Below are positions 26,242 through 34,335 of a stretch of 64,000 nucleotides of DNA, one piece after another (position 1 is the first letter of the stretch; every line of letters begins with the position of its first letter). The DNA comes from Rohdeia mirabilis (GTDB lineage: Bacteria > Planctomycetota > UBA1135 > GCA-002686595), in the NCBI GenBank assembly GCA_007750655.1, contig CP036290.1:1612001-1676000 (forward strand), read 5' to 3'. Below the pieces are notes generated by a model. It was given only the letters and a program-made list of their open reading frames with translations. It did no database searches and had not been told where the DNA came from. The translations under genes were made by a program, and so were the position numbers.

Positions 26242-27540
26242 TCAGCGACTGCGCGGGCCCGGGCTCGGGGCGGGTTCCGGCGCGGCTGGTACGAGTTCAG
26301 GGGCGGCGCCGCGCCGCTCGCCGTCCGTCGATCGCGCTCGCAGGACGCGCTCGAGCCAGGCGCGGAGCAGTCGGCCACCGGGGCGCTCCACGTGACGGTG
26401 GATCACGAACGCCAGGGCGCACATGCCCGCGACGACGGCGACCAACAGCACGTGCGCCTCGACGCGCTCGTGGAAGCGGTTGAACAGCATGAACCCGATG
26501 TTCTGGTGCAACAGGTAGAGCGGGTAGGTGAGCGCGCCGAGTGCCGCCAGTCGCGGAGCGGCCATCCAGCCCGAGCGGCGCAACGCCACGAGGGCGATGA
26601 CGGTGAACGACAGCGTGACCGCGATCACGATCGCGGCGGGTTCGAACTCGACGCCGAACGCGCGCTCGAGGACCGGGATCCGCGCCAGGGCGTTGCGCAG
26701 CGCGAGGCCCCAGCTCGCGACGTACAGCGCGACCCGGGCGGCGGTGAGTCCGCGGTCGTGCACCAGGTACGCGACCATCCCACCGCAGAAGAACGGTGCG
26801 AAACGCAGGGCCAGGTTCCGCTCGACGAAGCTGCCGCGCTCGACGTCGAGCAGGGCCGCGGCCGCCAGCCAGGCCACGACCAACCACTGCACGCGGTGGA
26901 CCTGGCGCAGCGCCACGAGCAGTCCGATCAGCAGGTAGAAGCGGATCTCCACCACCAGCGACCAGTAGGCGCCGTCCACGTGCTCGACGCCGACGAAGCC
27001 GTTGAACATCGTCAGATTCCACAGGAACTGCAGCGGCGTCACCTGGAAGCGCTCGCCGCCGATCGCGACCGCCGTCAGCGCGGTCAACGCGCAGCAGACC
27101 CAGAAGGCCGGGTACAGGCGCGACGCCCGTGACGCCACGAAGTGCCTCAGGCCGCCGCGCGACGCACTGATCAGGATCACGAAGCCGCTGATCATGAAGA
27201 ACAGCTCGACGCCCAGGTGTCCGTACTTCGCCACCGAGGCGAGGCGCGGGTAGGCGATGTCCGTCATGCCGTCCGCGGCGCTCCCACGGAAGGCGTAGTG
27301 GAAGAGGACGACGGCGAGAGCGGCGAGGAAGCGCAGGAGATCCAGCGCGAGGACGCGTCGGTCGCGGGCGCCGGTCGGTGTCGCCGCGGAGGGGGTCGCC
27401 GCTACGTCTTCGAACCCCGTGCCCGCGGGCGGGCGCCTTCGGTCGGTCGTCGTCGGAATCGGCGCAGCCTCGCGCGATCGCCCGATCTCGGGCACAGCGG
27501 TGGACGGCACCCCCTGCGCGGGGGAGATCGGGTCGGGCAT
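26242..27540 (-). CDS. Acyltransferase 3 family membrane protein
   Basis: 432 residues from ATG 27540; another ATG at 27621 would add a Pro-rich leader. After a ~60-residue disordered N-terminus the protein has about ten membrane helices. Family marks: LDLLRFLAALAVVLFHYAF with the conserved Arg and His, GVELFFMISGFVILIS, SRASRLYPAFW, and YWSLVVEIRFYL. Acyltransferase 3 proteins O-acylate cell-surface sugars or lipids using cytoplasmic acyl-CoA. The substrate cannot be told. The C-terminus is Arg/Pro-rich. It stops 97 bases from the DUF6288 gene start on the same strand. Confidence 0.87.
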   Translation of the reverse strand: MPDPISPAQGVPSTAVPEIGRSREAAPIPTTTDRRRPPAGTGFEDVAATPSAATPTGARDRRVLALDLLRFLAALAVVLFHYAFRGSAADGMTDIAYPRLASVAKYGHLGVELFFMISGFVILISASRGGLRHFVASRASRLYPAFWVCCALTALTAVAIGGERFQVTPLQFLWNLTMFNGFVGVEHVDGAYWSLVVEIRFYLLIGLLVALRQVHRVQWLVVAWLAAAALLDVERGSFVERNLALRFAPFFCGGMVAYLVHDRGLTAARVALYVASWGLALRNALARIPVLERAFGVEFEPAAIVIAVTLSFTVIALVALRRSGWMAAPRLAALGALTYPLYLLHQNIGFMLFNRFHERVEAHVLLVAVVAGMCALAFVIHRHVERPGGRLLRAWLERVLRARSTDGERRGAAPELVPAAPEPAPSPGPRSR

Positions 27541-28117
27541 CGGAGGGGGGGGCGCGGCGGGCAAGGGCCACGGAACGGATGCCTGGTTCGAAGACCCGAC
27601 ACCTAGACCTCGGGGGGGCACGCGGACGGGCGCGCCTTCGGGGAAGTGGGCACGACGCTACCTCGCCGGCGCGGATCCTGCACGTCCGCGGAACAGCTGT
27701 TCGAGGGCGAAACGGGGCCGGAGGTTCCAACTCCTGTTGGTGGACGCGAATCCGCCGCTGCACCAAGGACGGACCCAGTCTCGTCCCGAGGGCCTCTCGA
27801 TTCGGCCCAGGAGCCGATCGCCGTGCACCGCCACCGACGCGCCCGCGAGCCCGATCAGGGGGCCGAGCGCGCTCCGAACGTCGTCACCTGGTCACTGTGC
27901 AACCGGAAATTTCTTCCGTGCACGTCATTTGTCGAGCCCTCAAATCCTTGGCTTCTAGGAAGTTGCAATGTGCTTCAGGTGCCGATGTCAGCCTTCTGCG
28001 GTCCGATCCGACCAGGTCCAAGATGCGGGATAGTTTTGGGTCAGCCTATGAACGCGCTCCACGAAGGGGCGCGGCAACCCTGTCCCTGTGGGCCGAACAA
28101 CGGCCACCAACGTTCCC
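27541..28117. other. Divergent intergenic region with AT-richer promoter zone
   Basis: 577 bases between the acyltransferase and the secreted-protein gene. I see no protein-like frame. From about 27900 to 28060 the base composition is clearly less GC-rich than the surroundings (for example AAATTTCTTCC near 27908 and ATAGTTTTGGG near 28030), as expected of a strong promoter region for the downstream gene. A confident -35/-10 pair could not be chosen. Confidence 0.45.
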
Positions 28118-29122
28118 ATGCGTCGAATCACCATCGCTTCCCTCGCCCTCATGGGCGCCGCCTCCCTTGCTCCCGCCGCCCTCGCCGACGGACGTGAGCC
28201 CGGTAGCCTCCTCGTTTACCCGACCGTCCAGTCGCAGCTCGGTGTCCCCGCCGTGTTCAACGTCGTGAGCGTCACGAACACGAACCGTCTGGGCAGCGGC
28301 GAGACCGACGTCCACTTCGAGTACGTCAACGTCAAGGCCGCTGGCACCCCGTTCCTGTTCGCGGACTGCGTCATCGCCGACCGCGTCGAGACGCTGACCC
28401 CGGCCGACACCCTCTCCGTGCTGACGAGCTGCCACAACGGCGGCGCGTCGATCGCTGAGCCGACCGTCGGTTACCTGGTCGTCTCGGCCATGAACCCGAA
28501 CGAGATCGACACCTACTGGTCGTTCAACCACCTGATCGGTTCCGAGCAGGTCGTGTCCGCCGCCGGCGGCATGTACTCGCTCAACGCCATCCCGTTCCTG
28601 TCGGCCCAGGCCGACGGCGCGGACACGGACGCCGACCAGGACGGACGTCGTGACTTCGACGGCACCGAGTACGAGGGCATCGCCGACGAGCTCTACATCG
28701 ACAGCTACGTCGGTGCGCTCGGTGGCAACCTGGTCCTCCTCTCGCTGACCGGCGGTGAGTACCTCACCAACGTCAGCTTCATCATCTACAACGACGACGA
28801 GTTCCAGCTGTCGGCCCAGTACAGCTTCAGCTGCTGGACCAACACCCCGCTGGCCGACATCTCGGGCTTCTTCACCGACCTGGGTCTCAAGACCACGGTC
28901 AACGACGCCCGCGAGCTCGACATCACCTGCGACGGCCTCGGTGACCTCGAGACCGGTTGGGCCATCGTCCGCCCGACGACCGCTCTGTCGATCACGAGCG
29001 CCAACATCGCCAACCCGGCCGTCCTCGGTGCTCTCGTCAACGACGTGAACCCGATGTTCAAGAACGGTCGTCTCCTCTGGGAGAGCGCCACGAAGCAGTT
29101 CAACGGCGCCTTCCCCAACTGA
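28118..29122 (+). CDS. Secreted protein of unknown function, probably well expressed
   Basis: 334 residues from ATG 28118 with a textbook signal peptide (MRRITIASLALMGAASLAPA, cleavage near ALA-DG). The mature part is beta-rich, has four Cys (FADCVIAD, LTSCHNGG, FSCWTN, ITCDGL) and an acidic Ca-loop-like segment (DGADTDADQDGRRDFDG). Codon choice is unusually uniform (AAC, GTC, CTG, ACC dominate), the upstream region is AT-richer and a strong hairpin follows the stop: signs of a highly expressed single-gene unit. LLVYPTVQSQLGVPAVFNVVSVTN suggests a secreted beta-sandwich domain; the family is not recognised. Surface or envelope structural protein is one possibility. Confidence 0.8.
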   Translation: MRRITIASLALMGAASLAPAALADGREPGSLLVYPTVQSQLGVPAVFNVVSVTNTNRLGSGETDVHFEYVNVKAAGTPFLFADCVIADRVETLTPADTLSVLTSCHNGGASIAEPTVGYLVVSAMNPNEIDTYWSFNHLIGSEQVVSAAGGMYSLNAIPFLSAQADGADTDADQDGRRDFDGTEYEGIADELYIDSYVGALGGNLVLLSLTGGEYLTNVSFIIYNDDEFQLSAQYSFSCWTNTPLADISGFFTDLGLKTTVNDARELDITCDGLGDLETGWAIVRPTTALSITSANIANPAVLGALVNDVNPMFKNGRLLWESATKQFNGAFPN

Positions 29123-29166
29123 TCTGGTCCTGACCTGATCGATCGGAGCGCCTCGGCGTTCCACGG

Positions 29167-29200
29167 CGCGGAGCGGTTCCCCTCGGGGAGCCGCTCCGCG
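29167..29200 (+). terminator. Strong GC hairpin after secreted-protein gene
   Basis: CGCGGAGCGGTTCCC (29167-29181), loop CTCG, GGGAGCCGCTCCGCG (29186-29200): 15 pairs including one G-U. Only a short T run (ATTT) follows. It begins 45 bases after the stop at 29122. Confidence 0.7.
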
Positions 29201-29324
29201 GCATTTGGGGGGCCCTTCTTCGGGCTCCGTCGCGCAACGGACGAGACGCGTCGCGCGCGCTCGACGGCGGGGGACGGGCGACCGAAGCGGTTCCGGGCCC
29301 GTCAGCGGGCCGCCCGACCGGGGG

Positions 29325-29969
29325 TCAGTTCCCGATGGTCGCGATCAGCGCGTCGGCCTCGGCGATCGCCGACTCCATCTCGCCGATCAGTTGGTCCACG
29401 TCGATCTCGATCTCGCCCAACGTGCCCGCGAGCGAGGCGATGGCCTGGGCGTTGAGGTCGTGCTTGAGGAACAGGACGCGGTCCTTGAACGCGGTCAGCA
29501 CCGGCTGCATCCGCGACTCGGCGGCGCGCATCGCGGTCACGAGGCTCGAGTAGCGTCCGCGCGCCTGGTCGAGGCGCTGCTGACTCATCGAACGCAGCCC
29601 CGCGTCGCTGATCTCGCTGATCTCGGTCTCCCACTCCTCGAAGAGCGCCTTCGAGACCGAGGTCACGCCGTCGATCCGCGAGTCCACGGCGGCGGCTCGC
29701 GAGGCGCAGTCGCGATAGCGCTCGTCGAGGTCCTGGTACAGGTCCTCGACCGAACCGCCGTCGAAGTCGCTCACGGCGCGGAAGGCGGCGAGCGTGCTGA
29801 CGAACGCTTCCTTGGCGTCGGCCTGCGCGTCGCGCGCGTCCTCGACCCGGTCGACGAAGACGTCGCGCTTGTGGATGCCGAACGCCTCGAGGCCCGAGTA
29901 GTAGGCCCCCTGACAGCTGGAGGTCAGCGGGAGCGCGAGGGCGACGAGCAGAGCGGTGCGGGTCAACAT
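29325..29969 (-). CDS. DUF2959 family lipoprotein
   Basis: 214 residues from ATG 29969. The N-terminus is a lipoprotein leader (MLTRTALLVALALPLTSSC, lipobox Cys19). The rest is helical and coiled-coil-like with the DUF2959 opening (YYSGLEAFGIHKRDVFVDRVEDAR) and heptad-rich segments (YQDLDERYRDCASRAAAVDSRI; LKHDLNAQAIASLAGTLGEIE). Function of the family is unknown. It lies 133 bases after the oligopeptide transporter operon on the same strand and could be its last gene or separate. Confidence 0.85.
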   Translation of the reverse strand: MLTRTALLVALALPLTSSCQGAYYSGLEAFGIHKRDVFVDRVEDARDAQADAKEAFVSTLAAFRAVSDFDGGSVEDLYQDLDERYRDCASRAAAVDSRIDGVTSVSKALFEEWETEISEISDAGLRSMSQQRLDQARGRYSSLVTAMRAAESRMQPVLTAFKDRVLFLKHDLNAQAIASLAGTLGEIEIDVDQLIGEMESAIAEADALIATIGN

Positions 29970-30102
29970 GTCGATCGGGGGGAGGCTGGGAGCGCCGGGC
30001 GCGAGGGCGCCGACGGGCGTGGAGCGGTGCGAGCCCGAAGGGTCGCGAGCGGCCGGTGGAAGCGAACGGCGAGGATGGCCGAGAGAACGCGCCAGCGCTC
30101 CC

Positions 30103-31143
30103 TCACTGCATCTCGCGCCAGTGCGGACAGGCGACCGTGTGGCCGACTTCGACGGTCTGGACCTCGGGCGGCAGGTCCGCGCAGGAGGCCTTGGCGATCG
30201 GACAGCGCGTGCGGAAGCCACAACCCGACGGCTTGTTCATCGGCGTCGGGATGTCGCCCTCGAGGCGGATGCGCTGGCGACCGCGCTGCTTCGGGTCGGG
30301 GTGCGGAACGGCCGACACCAGCGCGCGCGTGTAGGGGTGGCGCGGACGCATGTAGACCTGCTCCGCGCTGCCGATCTCGACCACGTTGCCGAGGTACATC
30401 ACCGCGATGCGATCGCTGATGTGGTAGACGATCGAGAGGTCGTGCGCGATGAACACGTACGACAGGTCGAAGTCGCGCGCGAGCTCCTGCATCAGGTTGA
30501 CGACCTGGGCCTGGACCGACACGTCGAGCGCGCTGACCGGTTCGTCCGCGACGATGATCTCGGGTCGCGTCGAGAGGGCGCGCGCGATGCCGATGCGCTG
30601 GCGCTGGCCGCCGGAGAACTCGTGCGGGAAGCGTTCGGCGTAGGAGCGCTGGAGGCCGACGCGCTCGAGGAGGCTCTCGACCCGCTCGCGGCGTTCGTCG
30701 CGCGTGAGCTTGGTGTGCAGTTCGAGCGGGCGTCCGATCAGCTGGGCCACCGTCATGCGCGGGTTGAGCGACGAGAACGGGTCCTGGAAGACCATCTGGA
30801 TCTTCGGCCTGAAGGCGTTCATCCGCGCGCGCCCCAGTCCGTTCACGTCCTGGACGAGGCCGTCGCGGCTGTGCACCTCGATCGAGCCGTCCAGCTCGAC
30901 GTCGGGGTACATCGGCTTCAGCACGTTGATGATCGCGCGTCCGACCGTGGTCTTGCCCGAACCGGACTCGCCGACGAGCCCGATCGTCTCGCCGCGGCGG
31001 ACCTCGAGATCGATGCCGTCGACCGCCTTCACCGCGCCGACCTTGCGCCGCAACACGCCGCCGTAGACCGGGAAGTGGACCTTGAGGCCGCGGATCGAGA
31101 GCAGGGTCTCGGTGCGCGTCGGGGTGGGGGAGGTGAGGCTCAT
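30103..31143 (-). CDS. Oligopeptide ABC transporter ATPase (OppF/DppF type)
   Basis: 346 residues; the start ATG 31143 overlaps the stop of the preceding ATPase gene. Walker A GESGSGKTTVG, signature FSGGQRQRIGIARAL, Walker B IIVADEPVSALD, switch His FIAHDLSIV. The C-terminus has the oligopeptide/dipeptide extension with cysteines (GCGFRTRCPIAKASC ... VACPHW), which in relatives binds a [4Fe-4S] cluster. It couples ATP hydrolysis to the two permeases at 32204 and 33310. An open upstream extension is a shadow of the neighbouring ATPase gene. Confidence 0.95.
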   Translation of the reverse strand: MSLTSPTPTRTETLLSIRGLKVHFPVYGGVLRRKVGAVKAVDGIDLEVRRGETIGLVGESGSGKTTVGRAIINVLKPMYPDVELDGSIEVHSRDGLVQDVNGLGRARMNAFRPKIQMVFQDPFSSLNPRMTVAQLIGRPLELHTKLTRDERRERVESLLERVGLQRSYAERFPHEFSGGQRQRIGIARALSTRPEIIVADEPVSALDVSVQAQVVNLMQELARDFDLSYVFIAHDLSIVYHISDRIAVMYLGNVVEIGSAEQVYMRPRHPYTRALVSAVPHPDPKQRGRQRIRLEGDIPTPMNKPSGCGFRTRCPIAKASCADLPPEVQTVEVGHTVACPHWREMQ

Positions 31144-32207
31144 CGCACTTCCTCCGTGCGCGGGGCGGCGGCGTGCTCGCGCATGCGGGCGAAGGTGTCG
31201 ATGCCGTCCGCCACGAGGTGACAGCGCACGCTGTGTTCGTGACCCACGGAGGTCAGCGCCGGTTCGGTGGTGCGGCAGCGCTCTTCCGCGATCGGGCAGC
31301 GCGAGTGGAAGCGGCAGGCACCGACGGGCAGTTCGAGGATGTGCGGCACGTTGCCGGGGATCGTCGGCAGCGGCTCGCCCTTGTGCTTGGGATCGGGGAT
31401 CGAACCGAGCAGACCTTGGGTGTAGGGGTGGCGCGGGTCCTCGAACAGCTGCTCGATCGGCGCGACCTCCTGGACCTTGCCGCCGTACATGACGAGCACG
31501 CGGTCGCAGGTCTCCGCCACCACCGCCAGGTCGTGGGTGATGAGGATGATCGCGGTCTCGGGGCGGTCGTCCTGCAGCCCCTTCATCAGTTCGAGGATCT
31601 GCGCCTGGATCGTCACGTCGAGTGCCGTCGTCGGCTCGTCGGCGATCAGGATCTTGGGCTTCGCGATCAGCGCCATCGCGATCATCACGCGTTGGCGCAT
31701 GCCGCCCGAGAACTGGTGCGGGTAGTGGTCGAGGCGCGCGCGCGCGTCGGGGATGCCGACCGCGTCGAGGACCTCGACGGCGCGCTCGCGGGCTTCGGAC
31801 TTCGACAGCTTGCTGTGCACCTGCAGCGTCTCGGCCACCTGCGCGCCGATCTTCATGACCGGGTTCAAGGAGCTCATCGGCTCCTGGAAGATCATCGCGA
31901 TCTTCGCGCCGCGCACCTTGCGCATCTGGGCGTAGCTGAGCTGCAGGAGGTCCTGGCCCTCGAACAGGATCTGGCCGCCGTCGATGTGTCCGGGCGGGTC
32001 GGGGACGAGGCGCAGGATCGACAGCGACGTGACCGACTTGCCCGAGCCCGACTCGCCGACGATGCCGAGGGTCTCGCCCTCGTACACGTCGAACGTCACG
32101 CCGTTCACGGCCACGGCGCGGTTCGTGCCGACCTGGAACGAGGTCACCAGATCCTTCACCTGGAGGACCGGCTTGCCGTCCCCTCGATTCTGCTGGTCGG
32201 CGCTCAT
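31140..32207 (-). CDS. Oligopeptide ABC transporter ATPase (OppD/DppD type)
   Basis: 355 residues. Walker [12 protein letters not shown], signature [15 protein letters not shown], Walker [14 protein letters not shown], switch His LITHDLAVV. The oligopeptide-type C-terminal domain carries a Cys set ([16 protein letters not shown] ... VRCHL). It overlaps both neighbours by 4 bases and pairs with the ATPase at 30103. In E. coli YejF the two ATPases are fused; here they are separate genes as in Opp/Dpp systems. Confidence 0.95.
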   Translation of the reverse strand: MSADQQNRGDGKPVLQVKDLVTSFQVGTNRAVAVNGVTFDVYEGETLGIVGESGSGKSVTSLSILRLVPDPPGHIDGGQILFEGQDLLQLSYAQMRKVRGAKIAMIFQEPMSSLNPVMKIGAQVAETLQVHSKLSKSEARERAVEVLDAVGIPDARARLDHYPHQFSGGMRQRVMIAMALIAKPKILIADEPTTALDVTIQAQILELMKGLQDDRPETAIILITHDLAVVAETCDRVLVMYGGKVQEVAPIEQLFEDPRHPYTQGLLGSIPDPKHKGEPLPTIPGNVPHILELPVGACRFHSRCPIAEERCRTTEPALTSVGHEHSVRCHLVADGIDTFARMREHAAAPRTEEVR

Positions 32208-33313
32208 CGCAGGCGGCTGAAGGGCTTGGGATCGAACGCTTCACGGACCGCTTCGCCGACGAAGACGACGAGGAGCAGGGTGATGAACATCGCCGACAGC
32301 GGGAAGGCGACGAGGTGCCACTCGTAGATGTTCGACAGGCCCTGGTTCACCAGTTCGCCCCAACTCGGGGTCGGGGCGGGGAGTCCGAACCCGAGGAAGT
32401 CGAGACTGACCAGGGAGGAGATCGCTCCGACCAACGCGAACGGCGCGAAGCTGATGATCGGCGTGAGCGCGTTCGGGAGGATGTGCCGGAACATGATCGA
32501 AAGTCGACCCTCGCCGACCGAGATCGACGCCGCCACGTAGTCGCGCGACTTCTCGCGCAGGAACTCGCCGCGGATGTAGTAGCTGATCCCGACCCAGCTG
32601 AAGAGCGCGAGGATCACCACGAGCATCCACAGGTTGGGGCGCAGCAGCGCGGCGACGATGATGACCGTGTAGAGGAAGGGCAGCGAGGACCAGATCTCGA
32701 CCAGGCGCTGGCCGACGATGTCGAAGCGTCCGCCGAAGTAGCCGAACAGCGCGCCGAGGAAGGTGCCGATCGCGTACGAGAACACGACCACGGTCAGGCC
32801 GAAGAGCAGCGAGGTCCGGTAGCCGTAGACGAGCCGCGCGAACACGTCGCGACCGCGGTCGTCCGTCCCGCACCAGTGGTAGTGGTTCGGCGGGTGCGGC
32901 GCGCGTCCGTCCCGGAGCGTCGGTCCGCCCAGCAGGCTCTCGAAACGGCCGAAGGGGTAGGGCGGGAGCAGGGCCCAGTTGTCCGACCCGCTCAGGTGCT
33001 CGCGCTCCTGGAACACGCGCCAGTCGACCAGACCGCGCTGGTCGAAGCCGAAGTCGCGCGCGTCGAGGAAGCCCGAGCTGACGGGAAAGAGGCTCTCCTT
33101 GAACGGGATCTGAAGGTCCGCGAGCACGGGGAACACGAGTTCGCCCTCGTACTCGGCCACGATCGCCCGGCTGCCCACGAGGAGCGGCAGGAAGAAGGAC
33201 AAGAGGAACGACCAGAGCAGGAACTGGAAGCTGTACCAGCCCCGCTTCATCGTCTTGAACTTCTTCCAACGGCGTTGGAAGACCGACAGCGGTTTCTGAG
33301 GGGAGTCGCTCAC
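32204..33313 (-). CDS. Oligopeptide ABC transporter permease, YejE/OppC type
   Basis: 369 residues. One N-terminal helix (QFLLWSFLLSFFLPLLVGS) is followed by a long periplasmic insertion (residues ~50-150, including YEGELVFPVLADL and PPNHYHWCGTDDRGRDVFARL). The five-helix permease domain then has the EAA-type loop (REKSRDYVAASISVGEGRLSIMFRHILPNAL). The periplasmic insertion with the GTDDRGRDV motif is typical of YejE. It overlaps the ATPase start and the preceding permease stop by 4 bases. Confidence 0.93.
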   Translation of the reverse strand: MSDSPQKPLSVFQRRWKKFKTMKRGWYSFQFLLWSFLLSFFLPLLVGSRAIVAEYEGELVFPVLADLQIPFKESLFPVSSGFLDARDFGFDQRGLVDWRVFQEREHLSGSDNWALLPPYPFGRFESLLGGPTLRDGRAPHPPNHYHWCGTDDRGRDVFARLVYGYRTSLLFGLTVVVFSYAIGTFLGALFGYFGGRFDIVGQRLVEIWSSLPFLYTVIIVAALLRPNLWMLVVILALFSWVGISYYIRGEFLREKSRDYVAASISVGEGRLSIMFRHILPNALTPIISFAPFALVGAISSLVSLDFLGFGLPAPTPSWGELVNQGLSNIYEWHLVAFPLSAMFITLLLVVFVGEAVREAFDPKPFSRLR

Positions 33314-34326
33314 TCGAATCGGATCCGCGGGTCCACGAGGACGTAGAGGAAGTCGGAGAGGATGTTCCCGAGCAGGATGAGGACCGTGTTGATCACCAGG
33401 ACGCCCATCACGACGGCGTAGTCACGCTCGACGATCGAGTTGTAGCCGAGGTACCCGATCCCGTTGATGTTGAAGACCTTCTCGATCAGGTACGAGCCGG
33501 CCATGATCAGTCCGATCGCGTGGCCGAGGCCGGTGCAGATCGGGATGAGTGAGTTGCGCAGGGCGTGGCCGAAGATGACCTTCCGCTCGGGGAGGCCCTT
33601 CGCGAACGCCGTGCGGACGAAGTCCTGACCGAGGTTCTCCATGAGGGAGTTCTTCATCAGGATCGTGAGCGTGGCGAAGCTACCGGCCGCGTAGGCCAGG
33701 ACCGGGAGGATCGTGTGGTAGGCCTGGCCGCGGACCTTCTCCCAGAAGTCCATGTCGGCCCAGCCTTCGGGGCGGAAACCACCCAACGGGACGAGCTCGA
33801 GCTGCCCGCCGAGGAAGACGAGGAGCACCGCTCCCAGCGCCCAACCGGGAATCGAGTAGCCGGCGAAGATCAGCAGGCTGGAGGTGACGTCGAGCTTGGA
33901 TCCGTGGCGCACCGCCTTCAGGACACCGAGCGGGATGCACACGACGTAGGCCAGGGCGAAGCCGATCAACCCGAAGTAGATCGAGATCGGGAAGCGGTTG
34001 ACGATCACGTCCAGCACGGGCTCGTTGAACTTGAACGAGGTGCCGAGATCGAGCCGAACCACGTCCCACAGCCAGTGGAGGTAGCCCTGCCACATGGGGA
34101 GGTCGAGGCCGAAGCGCTCCTTGAGTGCGGCGAGCGAAGCCTCCGGAATCTCCATCGTGGAGCCCCCGATGTCGGTCCCGCTCTCCATCGACGCTTCCTG
34201 GAGCTTCAGCATCATCTGGTCGATCGGCCCACCGGGCACGAAGCGAGTGATGGCGAAGACGAGCATCGTGATCCCGATGAAGGTCGGGATCATCAGCAGC
34301 ATGCGCCGCGCGAAGTAGGTTCCCAT
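33310..34326 (-). CDS. Oligopeptide ABC transporter permease, YejB/OppB type
   Basis: 338 residues. N-terminal helix (MLLMIPTFIGITMLVFAITRFVPGGPIDQMM; conserved F-x-P-G-x-P motif), then a periplasmic loop, then the permease core with the EAA loop (FVRTAFAKGLPERKVIFGHALRNSLIP) and the C-terminal DFLYVLVDPRIRFE, standard for this family. The gene begins 9 bases after the binding-protein stop and overlaps the next permease by 4 bases. Confidence 0.94.
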   Translation of the reverse strand: MGTYFARRMLLMIPTFIGITMLVFAITRFVPGGPIDQMMLKLQEASMESGTDIGGSTMEIPEASLAALKERFGLDLPMWQGYLHWLWDVVRLDLGTSFKFNEPVLDVIVNRFPISIYFGLIGFALAYVVCIPLGVLKAVRHGSKLDVTSSLLIFAGYSIPGWALGAVLLVFLGGQLELVPLGGFRPEGWADMDFWEKVRGQAYHTILPVLAYAAGSFATLTILMKNSLMENLGQDFVRTAFAKGLPERKVIFGHALRNSLIPICTGLGHAIGLIMAGSYLIEKVFNINGIGYLGYNSIVERDYAVVMGVLVINTVLILLGNILSDFLYVLVDPRIRFE

Positions 34327-34335
34327 CGCGGAGGA

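Noticed and set aside
29123..29324. Small gene after the secreted protein
   Set aside because: The stretch is filled by the terminator hairpin and low-complexity GC sequence; no start with a ribosome site was found.
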